This document shows, one piece after another, positions 1-6,558 of a stretch of DNA of 18,034 nt (position 1 is its first letter; the number at the start of each line of letters is the position of its first letter). Both the position numbers and the translations under genes were made by a program. Source of the stretch: an uncultured Bifidobacterium sp. (GTDB lineage Bacteria > Actinomycetota > Actinomycetes > Actinomycetales > Bifidobacteriaceae); assembly GCA_937874315.1 (NCBI GenBank), contig CALNAE010000321.1:1-18034 (forward strand), written 5' to 3'. The notes under the pieces were generated by a model. It was not told where the DNA came from and did not search any database. It saw nothing but the letters and a program-made list of their open reading frames with translations.

Positions 1-31
1 GAAGGATCTTTTCAGCCGACTGTTCGGTTGA
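1..31 (+). CDS. Possible C-terminal end of an upstream gene (partial)
   Basis: The frame starting at base 2 reads KDLFSRLFG and stops at TGA 29-31. It could be the tail of a protein that begins outside the window. Hairpins follow it from base 92, as expected behind a gene. Nine residues are too few to name a family, and the frame may be chance. Confidence 0.25.
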   Translation, partial: KDLFSRLFG

Positions 32-91
32 CCCGCCGTGCCCACCACTGCACCCACACGCGGACAGGCGTCGAGCAAGCGTACAGATTCA

Positions 92-184
92 GGCTCCCAT
101 CGGAGCCATTGAGTCGCCACTGCGCCCCGCGCGGGCGTCAAGCAATCCGCAATCGCCGGCATCCTCGACAGGATGCCGGCGATT
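92..184. terminator. Three consecutive hairpins, the last a perfect 14-bp stem
   Basis: Three perfect inverted repeats follow each other. Positions 92-97 pair with 102-107 (GGCTCC/GGAGCC, 4-nt loop). Positions 123-127 pair with 133-137 (CGCCC/GGGCG). Positions 151-164 pair with 171-184 (AATCGCCGGCATCC and its complement, loop TCGACA). No U-tract follows on either strand, so a classical Rho-independent terminator is not proven. The location just upstream of the TetR promoter suggests the stem insulates that promoter from upstream transcription. Confidence 0.5.
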
Positions 185-211
185 GCGTCGAGAGCGTACA
201 TATCACCAGAC

Positions 212-226
212 ATGACTTGTTGTCAT
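212..226. promoter_or_regulatory. Operator 1 of the TetR-family regulator (HrtR-like)
   Basis: ATGACTTGTTGTCAT is a near-perfect 15-bp palindrome (arms ATGACT/TGTCAT around a 3-nt centre, one mismatch). It overlaps the candidate -35. It has the same arms as the second site at 249-263, and from memory the same form as the 15-nt HrtR operator of Lactococcus lactis. Confidence 0.65.
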
Positions 227-240
227 ATTTGGTGTAGCAT
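212..240 (+). promoter_or_regulatory. Candidate promoter of the TetR-ABC operon
   Basis: ATGACT at 212-217 can serve as a -35 (it keeps the TGAC core of TTGACA). TAGCAT at 235-240 can serve as a -10, with a 17-bp spacer. Transcription would start near 247, which leaves about 40 nt of leader before the ATG at 287. The first operator overlaps the -35 and the second lies just past the start point. The elements are not consensus, so this is an inference supported by the operator layout. Confidence 0.5.
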
Positions 241-248
241 GAGCCGAG

Positions 249-263
249 ATGACATCGTGTCAT
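249..263. promoter_or_regulatory. Operator 2 of the TetR-family regulator (HrtR-like)
   Basis: ATGACATCGTGTCAT is a perfect palindrome with arms ATGACA/TGTCAT around TCG. It lies 37 bp downstream of operator 1, centre to centre, in the predicted leader just after the start of transcription. A dimer bound here would block initiation or early elongation. Confidence 0.7.
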
Positions 264-286
264 CCTTTGTTTCCCAATCGAGGCCC

Positions 287-997
287 ATGCCAAGTTCAAC
301 ATTCCGCAATCTGCCGGCCGACAAACGGCAGCATATCGTCGCCGCCTTGCTCGACGAATTCTGCGCGTACCCCCTCTCCGAGGCCAAGATCTCGCGCATC
401 GTCGTCAAGGCCGCCATACCTCGCGGCTCCTTCTACGTCTACTTCTCGGATATGTTCGATGCCTACAGAACAGTTCTGGCCGAGGCACTCACCGAAGTAG
501 ACGCGGGGCTCGACACCGAAATCGCTCGACATCCTGACGACACCCTGGCCGCCGTCTACGACTATACGAAACGGTTCATCGCAAAGCTCTCGCACTCCCC
601 CTACCGTGATCTGTACACCATGCACTGGCTCATTAACCGCGCGTATCTGGCCGCGCACGACGAGCACATCTATCATCGAAATCGGCACACCGACGCGGCA
701 TCGCTCGACGTGATGGTCGACGACATTGCACTCGCCTCCGGGGCTGAACGGGACGCGGTATCGCGGACCGTAATGGATGAGAGCCATGCGACTCTATCCG
801 CCGTGCTCAATGGCGAGGAACCAACCGCGGCACTGCGCCGCTTCGAGGCCCTAATCGACATCCTGCGCGCCGGCGTTCGCCATACTCGCCAAATCCGCCA
901 CGACTCAGCCGAACCAGACCTGCCCAACCAATACGACCGATCCACCGAACCGGACCAATCCAACCAAGGAGGCGACCATGTTTCTCGCCATCGCTGA
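287..997 (+). CDS. TetR/AcrR-family repressor, probably a heme-responsive HrtR-type regulator
   Basis: This is a 236-aa repressor. Residues 4-60 match the TetR N-terminal helix-turn-helix: STFRNLPADKRQHIV leads into the recognition segment IPRGSFYVYFSD at about 44-55. The rest is the ligand-binding domain, rich in His, with residues 82, 103, 113 and 167 possible heme contacts by analogy with the two-His heme site of L. lactis HrtR. That assignment is untested. I chose ATG 287 because family members begin at this point and because it lies downstream of the predicted promoter and both operators; an in-frame ATG at 239 would precede the predicted transcript start. A weak GAGG lies 3 nt upstream. 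The last 35 residues are a polar low-complexity tail beyond the usual family length. The gene overlaps the permease start by 20 bp, so the two are translationally coupled. TetR family is clear; heme sensing is inferred from the neighbours. Confidence 0.85.
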   Translation: MPSSTFRNLPADKRQHIVAALLDEFCAYPLSEAKISRIVVKAAIPRGSFYVYFSDMFDAYRTVLAEALTEVDAGLDTEIARHPDDTLAAVYDYTKRFIAKLSHSPYRDLYTMHWLINRAYLAAHDEHIYHRNRHTDAASLDVMVDDIALASGAERDAVSRTVMDESHATLSAVLNGEEPTAALRRFEALIDILRAGVRHTRQIRHDSAEPDLPNQYDRSTEPDQSNQGGDHVSRHR

Positions 998-2060
998 GAT
1001 ACGCCACAGCAAACTGCGTTACATCCTCATTCTGATGACCATCGCACTCATTGGATATCTCACCCTCATACTGACCGCACTGGCCTACGGCCTGGCACAG
1101 TCCAATCGTTCGGCGGTGGATTCGTGGCATGCCTCGACGATCGTACTGAACAAGGACGCCGACGACGACCTGCGTCAATCATCCCTCACGCAACAGCAGG
1201 TGCGCGCCGTCCGAACATCAACCGGCACCTCGGCCGCCCTCGGCGAGCTGAGCGTCTCCACGACCACCGCCAGCGGCGGCGAGAAAACAACCGCCGAGAT
1301 GCTCGGCATCGACAAGGACCAATTCATCTATCAGCAGCTGCAGCCCTCGCAAGGACGACGATTCGCGACATCCCATGAGGCGCTTGCGGGCGACGGGCTC
1401 AAGGCGCAGGGATACGCCGTGGGTGATGTGATTGTAGTGGCAGGCGGCCAGAAATTCATCATCACCGGTTTCGTTCATAACGCCGCGCTCAGCGTCGCCC
1501 CGGTGATCTACGTACCGCTGCAATCATGGCGGCAACTCAAATATGGCTCATCAACCCCCGCGCGTTCCATGCCGGCGGCAAGCGCCGTCGTGGAACGCGG
1601 CACCACCGCCCACTCCGCACCACAGGGAACGGAACGACTGAATATCGCCACGTTCATCAACAAACTTCCCGGCTACAGCGCTCAGAACATCACCTTCACC
1701 ATGATGATTGGTTTTCTGTTCGTCATCACCCTCGTCATCATCGCGATTTTCCAATACATCCTCACCATGCAGAAAATCCCCAATTACATGGTCCTCAAAA
1801 TCCAAGGCATCCCGACCTGGTTCCTCGTACGGTCGATGCTGTTCCAAGCCCTGCTTATCGCGGTGATCGGAGTAGCGATCGCCGCGGCGCTCACCGCGCT
1901 TTCCGCAGCCTTCATCCCCGCAAGCGTGCCCATGAGTTTCGATATGGAACTACTCGGCGCCGCCGGCTTGGCCATCGTCATCATGTCCATATTGGGCTCG
2001 TTGGCTTCAGTGCGAACGATTACCACCATCAGACCCACCTCAGTCGTCGCAGGAGAATAA
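978..2060 (+). CDS. hrtB: FtsX/MacB-type ABC transporter permease, HrtB-like (heme efflux)
   Basis: This 360-aa membrane protein has the layout of FtsX-like permeases. One membrane helix lies at about 16-41, a large extracytoplasmic domain at about 45-235, and three further helices at about 237-262, 276-300 and 320-345. The N-terminus (MFLAIAEIRHSKLRY, then LTALAYGLAQSNR) closely resembles what I recall of HrtB permeases, which with HrtA remove toxic heme from the membrane. DevC and LolC/E relatives share the fold but not this start. ATG 978 is preceded by AAGGAGG at 966-972 with a 5-nt spacer. The gene lies inside the TetR operon and is followed 2 bp later by its ATPase. ABC export permease is secure; heme as substrate is inferred from the N-terminus, gene order and operators. 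Other hydrophobic toxic compounds remain possible. Confidence 0.8.
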   Translation: MFLAIAEIRHSKLRYILILMTIALIGYLTLILTALAYGLAQSNRSAVDSWHASTIVLNKDADDDLRQSSLTQQQVRAVRTSTGTSAALGELSVSTTTASGGEKTTAEMLGIDKDQFIYQQLQPSQGRRFATSHEALAGDGLKAQGYAVGDVIVVAGGQKFIITGFVHNAALSVAPVIYVPLQSWRQLKYGSSTPARSMPAASAVVERGTTAHSAPQGTERLNIATFINKLPGYSAQNITFTMMIGFLFVITLVIIAIFQYILTMQKIPNYMVLKIQGIPTWFLVRSMLFQALLIAVIGVAIAAALTALSAAFIPASVPMSFDMELLGAAGLAIVIMSILGSLASVRTITTIRPTSVVAGE

Positions 2061-2062
2061 CC

Positions 2063-2755
2063 ATGCAAGCCATCACCATGAGCCACGTGAACAAGACATA
2101 CGGCAGCGACACCAGCGCGGTCCACGTGCTGAAAGACGTGAACTTCAGTGCCACGTATGGCCAACTCATCGACGTCGTCGGCCCTTCGGGATCGGGGAAG
2201 AGCACCTTCCTCTCCATAGCGGGAGGGCTGCTAGCGCCCACCTCGGGCAGCATCGACATAGGTGGCGCGTCCCTGCAGGATCTGCGTCCACGACGCCGCG
2301 AGCAGCTGCGGCTGACCACCATCGGATTCGTGCTGCAATCCTACAATCTGGTGCCCTTCCTCACCGTCCGCGGCCAATTCGCGCTGGTGGACAAGGTGCG
2401 CGGAACGAGGCATATGGCGCGTGAGCGCTTTGACGAGGTCCTGCAGACTCTGGGCATCGCACAGCTGCTCGACGCCTATCCCTCCACGCTTTCGGGAGGA
2501 CAGCGCCAACGGGCGGCCATCGCCCGCGCGCTGTACGCCGACCCCGCCATCGTCCTTGCCGATGAGCCGACGGCCTCTCTCGACACCGATCACGCATTTC
2601 AGGTCATGGCCACCTTCCGTCGGCTGGCGCATGAGACCAATAAGGCGATCATCGTCGTCACGCACGATACGAGACTCGAGCGATACGCGGACGGGCTGTA
2701 CGACATCACCGACGGCGCCATACGTGTCATCGAGCCACATGAACGAGTCGCCTGA
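2063..2755 (+). CDS. hrtA: ABC transporter ATP-binding protein, HrtA-like
   Basis: This 230-aa ATPase of the LolD/MacB/HrtA group powers the adjacent permease. All nucleotide-binding motifs are present in order: Walker A GPSGSGKST at about 40-48, Q-loop LQSYNLVPF near 95, signature LSGGQRQR near 142, Walker B IVLADEPTA near 163 and H-loop VVTHD near 197. The open frame extends far upstream, but the true start is ATG 2063: it has AGGAG at 2051-2055 (7-nt spacer) and lies 2 bp after the permease stop, and the upstream part is only an out-of-frame shadow of the permease. It is the last gene of the operon and is followed by inverted repeats at 2764-2824. Confidence 0.88.
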   Translation: MQAITMSHVNKTYGSDTSAVHVLKDVNFSATYGQLIDVVGPSGSGKSTFLSIAGGLLAPTSGSIDIGGASLQDLRPRRREQLRLTTIGFVLQSYNLVPFLTVRGQFALVDKVRGTRHMARERFDEVLQTLGIAQLLDAYPSTLSGGQRQRAAIARALYADPAIVLADEPTASLDTDHAFQVMATFRRLAHETNKAIIVVTHDTRLERYADGLYDITDGAIRVIEPHERVA

Positions 2756-2763
2756 CGATTGAT

Positions 2764-2824
2764 CGGACGTATGCGCCTTGCGTTATGACGCCGACGGATA
2801 CGTCCGGAAGCGCGGCAAGGCGCA
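2764..2824 (+). terminator. Interleaved inverted repeats after the ABC operon (terminator or pseudoknot)
   Basis: Arm A CGGACGTAT (2764-2772) pairs perfectly with ATACGTCCG (2798-2806). Arm B TGCGCCTTGC (2772-2781) pairs perfectly with GCAAGGCGCA (2815-2824). The order is A-B-A'-B', so the two stems interleave as in an H-type pseudoknot, or else compete as alternatives. There is no U-tract. The likely minimum role is transcription termination of the ABC operon. A further repeat, AAGGCC (2836-2841) with GGCCTT (2863-2868), follows. Confidence 0.45.
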
Positions 2825-2945
2825 ACGCCGCCATTAAGGCCGATTCCTAACAGGGTCGATGTGGCCTTCGAATGCGCCGGGCCGGTCCCCCTCTTCCAGC
2901 TCATCGTCCACTGCCATCGCCATCCAATGTGATCTTCACGACACC

Positions 2946-2971
2946 TTGCGATACGTCCTGAGCGATACAAT
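2946..2971 (+). promoter_or_regulatory. Tentative zwf promoter
   Basis: TACAAT at 2966-2971 is a good -10 candidate 29 bp before the zwf ATG. The best -35-like hexamer, TTGCGA at 2946-2951, is only 14 bp away, shorter than the usual 16-18 bp. An activator or a short-spacer promoter is possible. The remaining sequence between the ABC operon and zwf shows no gene. Confidence 0.3.
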
Positions 2972-3000
2972 CCCCTCCATCGAACTCGCGGAACAGTACT

Positions 3001-4548
3001 ATGGGGTTCATGAACGACTCCATAGTCTGGAACAACCCGTTGCGGGATCCGCGCGATCTACGCCTGCCCCGCATCGCGGGACCGTGCAGTCTCGTCATTT
3101 TCGGCGTGACCGGAGATCTGTCGCAGAAGAAGCTTCTTCCCGCGATCTACGACCTGGCCAACCGCGGTCTGCTTCCTCCGAGCTTCAGTCTCATCGGCTT
3201 CGCCCGCCGCGATTGGAACGACGAGCACTTCATCGAATTCGTCAAGACGGCCGTGCAGAAACGTTCGCGCACGCCGTTCAAGGACGCGACCTGGGACAAT
3301 CTCGCCAAAGGCATCCGCTTCGTGCAGGGCACCTTCGACGATGCCGAGGCGTTCAAACGCCTGAGCGACACCGTGCAGGAACTCGACCGGGATCGCGGCA
3401 CGCGCGGCAACCACGCCTTCTACATGTCGGTGCCGCCAAGCGCGTTCCCGACCGTATCCAAGCAGCTCGCCGCCTCCGGCCTGGCCAAGTCGACCGAGGG
3501 CGCATGGCGCCGGGTCATCATCGAGAAGCCGTTCGGCCACGATCTGGAAAGCGCCAAGGAGCTCGATCGCGTGGTATCGGAGGTCTTCGACCCGAGTTCG
3601 GTGTTCCGCATCGACCATTATCTAGGCAAGGAAACGGTCCAGAACCTGCTGGCGCTGCGCTTCGCGAATGCCATGTACGAACCGATCTGGAATTCAAACT
3701 ACGTCGATCATGTACAGATCACCATGGCCGAGGACATCGGCATCGGCGGACGCGCGGGCTACTACGACGGCATCGGCGCGGCGCGCGACGTCATCCAGAA
3801 CCACCTGCTGCAGCTCATGGCCCTGACCGCCATGGAGGAGCCGGTGAGCTTCTCGGCGGCGGATCTCGCCGCCGAGAAGACCAAGGTGCTTTCGGCCGTG
3901 CGCCTGCCCAAGGACCTACGCGCGCACACCGCACGCGGACAGTATGCCCCAGGCTGGCAGGGCTCAAGCCGCGTCAACGGCTATCTCGAGGAAAAAGGCG
4001 TGGATCCGTCCAGCATCACCGAGACTTACGCCGCCATCCGACTCGATGTGGATACCCGCCGTTGGGCGGGAGTGCCCTTCTATCTACGCACCGGCAAACG
4101 GTTGGGCAAACGCGTCACGGAGATCGCGGTCGTCTTCAAACGCGCGCCGCACCTGCCCTTCGAGAACACGGCCGTACGCGAGCTGGGCAACAACGCCATC
4201 GTGATTCGCGTTCAGCCGGATGAGGGCGTCACCATGCGCTTCGGCTCGAAGGTCCCCGGCGGCTCGGCCATGGAGGTGCGCGACGTCTCCATGGACTTCA
4301 GCTATGGCCGTTCCTTCACCGAGAACTCACCAGAGGCTTATGAACGGCTGATCCTCGACGTGATGCTCGGCGACCCGCCTCTGTTCCCGACCACACGGGA
4401 GGTCAATTTGAGCTGGAAGATTCTCGACCCGATCGAGCAGTTCTGGTCGACGCTTTCCCAGCCACAACCCTATCGTTCCGGCACTTGGGGTCCGGCGCAG
4501 GCCGATGCCATGCTTGCCCAGGATGGACGCCACTGGAGGATGCCATGA
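3001..4548 (+). CDS. zwf: Glucose-6-phosphate 1-dehydrogenase
   Basis: This 515-aa protein oxidises glucose 6-phosphate to 6-phosphogluconolactone with NADP+ and is the first step of the oxidative pentose phosphate pathway. The NADP-binding motif GVTGDLSQKK lies at 35-44. EKPFGHDL lies near 176, the signature RIDHYLGKE at 203-211 (substrate-binding Lys 210), and a probable catalytic His at 237 in DHVQITMAED. Length matches the family. I chose ATG 3001; a second ATG lies 9 bp on, and neither has a strong ribosome binding site. Its stop overlaps the opcA start as ATGA, giving tight translational coupling with its assembly factor. Bifidobacteria use the bifid shunt for hexose catabolism, so this enzyme is probably more important for NADPH and pentose supply than for energy (inference). 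Confidence 0.97.
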   Translation: MGFMNDSIVWNNPLRDPRDLRLPRIAGPCSLVIFGVTGDLSQKKLLPAIYDLANRGLLPPSFSLIGFARRDWNDEHFIEFVKTAVQKRSRTPFKDATWDNLAKGIRFVQGTFDDAEAFKRLSDTVQELDRDRGTRGNHAFYMSVPPSAFPTVSKQLAASGLAKSTEGAWRRVIIEKPFGHDLESAKELDRVVSEVFDPSSVFRIDHYLGKETVQNLLALRFANAMYEPIWNSNYVDHVQITMAEDIGIGGRAGYYDGIGAARDVIQNHLLQLMALTAMEEPVSFSAADLAAEKTKVLSAVRLPKDLRAHTARGQYAPGWQGSSRVNGYLEEKGVDPSSITETYAAIRLDVDTRRWAGVPFYLRTGKRLGKRVTEIAVVFKRAPHLPFENTAVRELGNNAIVIRVQPDEGVTMRFGSKVPGGSAMEVRDVSMDFSYGRSFTENSPEAYERLILDVMLGDPPLFPTTREVNLSWKILDPIEQFWSTLSQPQPYRSGTWGPAQADAMLAQDGRHWRMP

Positions 4549-5480
4549 TCATCGATATGCCCAACACTCATACCAGCGAAATCTCGCAGAAGGTCGACGA
4601 ACTGCATGAGGAACGCGGCGAGGCGGCCACCGGTCGTGTATTGACGCTGCTGATCCTCACCGGCGGAACCCATCTCGAGCAGGCGTTGGAAACGGCGAAT
4701 GCGGCCAGCCGAGAGCACCCATGCCGCGTGATCGCAATCGTGCCCGACACGACATCCGACATCGATCCAGATCAGGACGATTCGAACCTGAACGCACAGG
4801 TCCGTTTCGGTGCCGATGCCGGGGCCGGCGAGATCATCATTCTTCGCCCGCGCAACGGCCTGATTCGGCATCAGGACACGTTGGTCATGCCGCTACTGGT
4901 CCCGGATGCCCCCATCGTCGCCTGGTGGCCGACCAACCCGCCGGCAAGTCCGCTCAAGGATCCGGTCGGCGCCATGGCTCGCAGTCGCATCACCGACGCG
5001 ATGAACTCCGACAATCCGGAGGCCACCATGGAACGGCTGCGCAGCGCGTTGGATGATTCGGACGTGGATCTGTCGTGGACCAGGCTCACCATTTGGCGGG
5101 CCATGCTCGCGTCCCTGCTCGATCAGCCACCGCATCTGCCCATCATCAAGGCCAAGGTCGTCGGTCCGAAGAACTTCCTGCCGATGGATCTGCTCCGCGC
5201 CTGGCTGCGGCTCAAGCTCGACGTGCCGGTCGAAATGGAGACGACGCAGGAAGCCACCGCCATAACCGGCGTCTACCTGACCCGTGAGGACGGCGTGCTT
5301 TCCCTCGTTCGACCCGACAATGATCAGACCGTCGTCAGCTTCCCCGGTCAGGCGCCGCAGCCGGTTTCCATGCCCGTACGCTCCGATGAGGACTGCCTGA
5401 GCGAAGAGCTGCGCCGCCTCGAACCCGACGACGTGTACGCTGAAGTGGTCAGCACCGGCTGGGATCTGCTCTACAGCTGA
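4545..5480 (+). CDS. opcA: Glucose-6-phosphate dehydrogenase assembly protein OpcA
   Basis: This 311-aa protein is of the OpcA family, which activates or assembles Zwf in actinobacteria and cyanobacteria. Recognisable family segments include VLTLLILTGG near 32, ILRPRNGL with LVMPLLVPDAPIVAWWP at about 99-130, and SWTRLTIWRAMLASLLDQP near 180. ATG 4545 was chosen because it overlaps the zwf stop (ATGA) and has TGGAGGA at 4534-4540 with a spacer of about 5 nt. The open frame extends further upstream, but only inside the 3' end of zwf. It sits between zwf and pgl as in other actinobacteria. It has no catalytic motif, consistent with a structural or activating role. Confidence 0.95.
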   Translation: MIIDMPNTHTSEISQKVDELHEERGEAATGRVLTLLILTGGTHLEQALETANAASREHPCRVIAIVPDTTSDIDPDQDDSNLNAQVRFGADAGAGEIIILRPRNGLIRHQDTLVMPLLVPDAPIVAWWPTNPPASPLKDPVGAMARSRITDAMNSDNPEATMERLRSALDDSDVDLSWTRLTIWRAMLASLLDQPPHLPIIKAKVVGPKNFLPMDLLRAWLRLKLDVPVEMETTQEATAITGVYLTREDGVLSLVRPDNDQTVVSFPGQAPQPVSMPVRSDEDCLSEELRRLEPDDVYAEVVSTGWDLLYS

Positions 5481-5517
5481 GGCCTGCCGGCCAAGCGTTC
5501 CATCTCAACGGCTGCGG

Positions 5518-5555
5518 GAAATCGGGCGTGCCCGTGCAGGGCCATACCCGATTTC
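5518..5555 (+). other. Hairpin in the opcA-pgl gap
   Basis: GAAATCGGG (5518-5526) pairs perfectly with CCCGATTTC (5547-5555). Inside it, GCCC (5530-5533) pairs with GGGC (5539-5542). It fills much of the 118-bp gap before pgl and has no U-tract. It may be an attenuator, an RNA-processing site or an mRNA-stabilising stem that adjusts pgl relative to zwf-opcA. Confidence 0.45.
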
Positions 5556-5598
5556 GCTGCGTTGCCGGATATGACCAAAGGAAGTTAAAGGAAGATTC

Positions 5599-6399
5599 AT
5601 GGTTCATACTCAACTTATCGTGTATCCGCACAGTGGCACGGTCGCCAAGGCAGGCGCGCAGCGCATGCTGCTGGCCATACTCGATACGCTTAATGCCAGG
5701 CCCGCCCCGGCCTATTTCGACTTGGCGCTTACCGGTGGCTCCGATACGCTCAAGGCCTTGCAATATATGGCGGACAACACGCTCACCGACGCCATCGATT
5801 GGAGCCGTGTTCGCATCTGGTGGGCGGACGAGCGCTTCGTGGAGGCCAAAGACGAAGACCGCAACGCCTTCCAGGCACGCCGTCTACTGCTCGACCATCT
5901 GGTCTCCTCCGGCATGCTGCCCGAAGAGAACATTCATGAGATGGGCAGTGACACCCGCCCACCGCAAACGGTTGCCGCGGCGGACGACGCCACCGATGAC
6001 GCGCTCTTGGACGCCGCCGCATGGGACTATGAGCATGAACTGATCGCCACACTCGGCCCGGAACCGACGATGGATCTGGTGGTGCTGGGCATGGGTCCCG
6101 ATGGGCATTTTGCCTCGTTGTTCCCCGGACACGCGGAGATCAACGAGAAGAATCATCTGGTCGTGGGCGTCAGCCACTCACCGAAGCCTCCCGCACTGCG
6201 GCTATCCCTGACCGCACCGCTGCTGGCCCGTAGTCGTCGCACGTGGGTGTTCGCCGCGGGATCGGGCAAGGCCAAGGCGCTTGGCCAAGTGCTGGCCGCA
6301 CCCGACAATCCGAAGTTCCCGGCCTCGTTCATCTCGGGGACTCAGGAGTGCATTTGGTTCACCGATGCCTCAGCGGCCGCGAATCTGGCCGAGGCATGA
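5599..6399 (+). CDS. pgl: 6-phosphogluconolactonase
   Basis: This 266-aa protein of the DevB/SOL family hydrolyses 6-phosphogluconolactone, the Zwf product, to 6-phosphogluconate. Family motifs are LALTGGSDT near 42, WWADERFV at about 74-81, GMGPDGHFASLFPG near 162, and a C-terminal region ending in SISGTQ-type sequence (SFISGTQECIWF). ATG 5599 has AAAGGAAG at 5587-5594 with a short spacer; the same purine string is duplicated 12 bp upstream. It is the third gene of the zwf operon and ends 160 bp before the convergent gnd, separated from it by a strong terminator. Confidence 0.95.
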   Translation: MVHTQLIVYPHSGTVAKAGAQRMLLAILDTLNARPAPAYFDLALTGGSDTLKALQYMADNTLTDAIDWSRVRIWWADERFVEAKDEDRNAFQARRLLLDHLVSSGMLPEENIHEMGSDTRPPQTVAAADDATDDALLDAAAWDYEHELIATLGPEPTMDLVVLGMGPDGHFASLFPGHAEINEKNHLVVGVSHSPKPPALRLSLTAPLLARSRRTWVFAAGSGKAKALGQVLAAPDNPKFPASFISGTQECIWFTDASAAANLAEA

Positions 6400-6474
6400 T
6401 GTCTGCGCGGCAGGTGCTCACGCCCTGCTGTGCAGCAATCGCAATGTAGCAATCGAAGCCCATTGAATACGACT

Positions 6475-6517
6475 GCGGGCCGCACCCCGGAAGTGTTTTC
6501 CGGAAAGTGCGGCCCGC
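6475..6517. terminator. Bidirectional terminator between pgl and gnd
   Basis: GCGGGCCGCAC (6475-6485) pairs perfectly with GTGCGGCCCGC (6507-6517). An inner stem CCGGAA/TTCCGG (6487-6492 with 6498-6503) closes on a 5-nt loop. It lies between the ends of two convergent genes, so it most likely stops transcription from both sides. Confidence 0.8.
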
Positions 6518-6558
6518 GGCCGTCGTGTTGTGGTTCGGATTGCGTCAGGCGTGACGCG

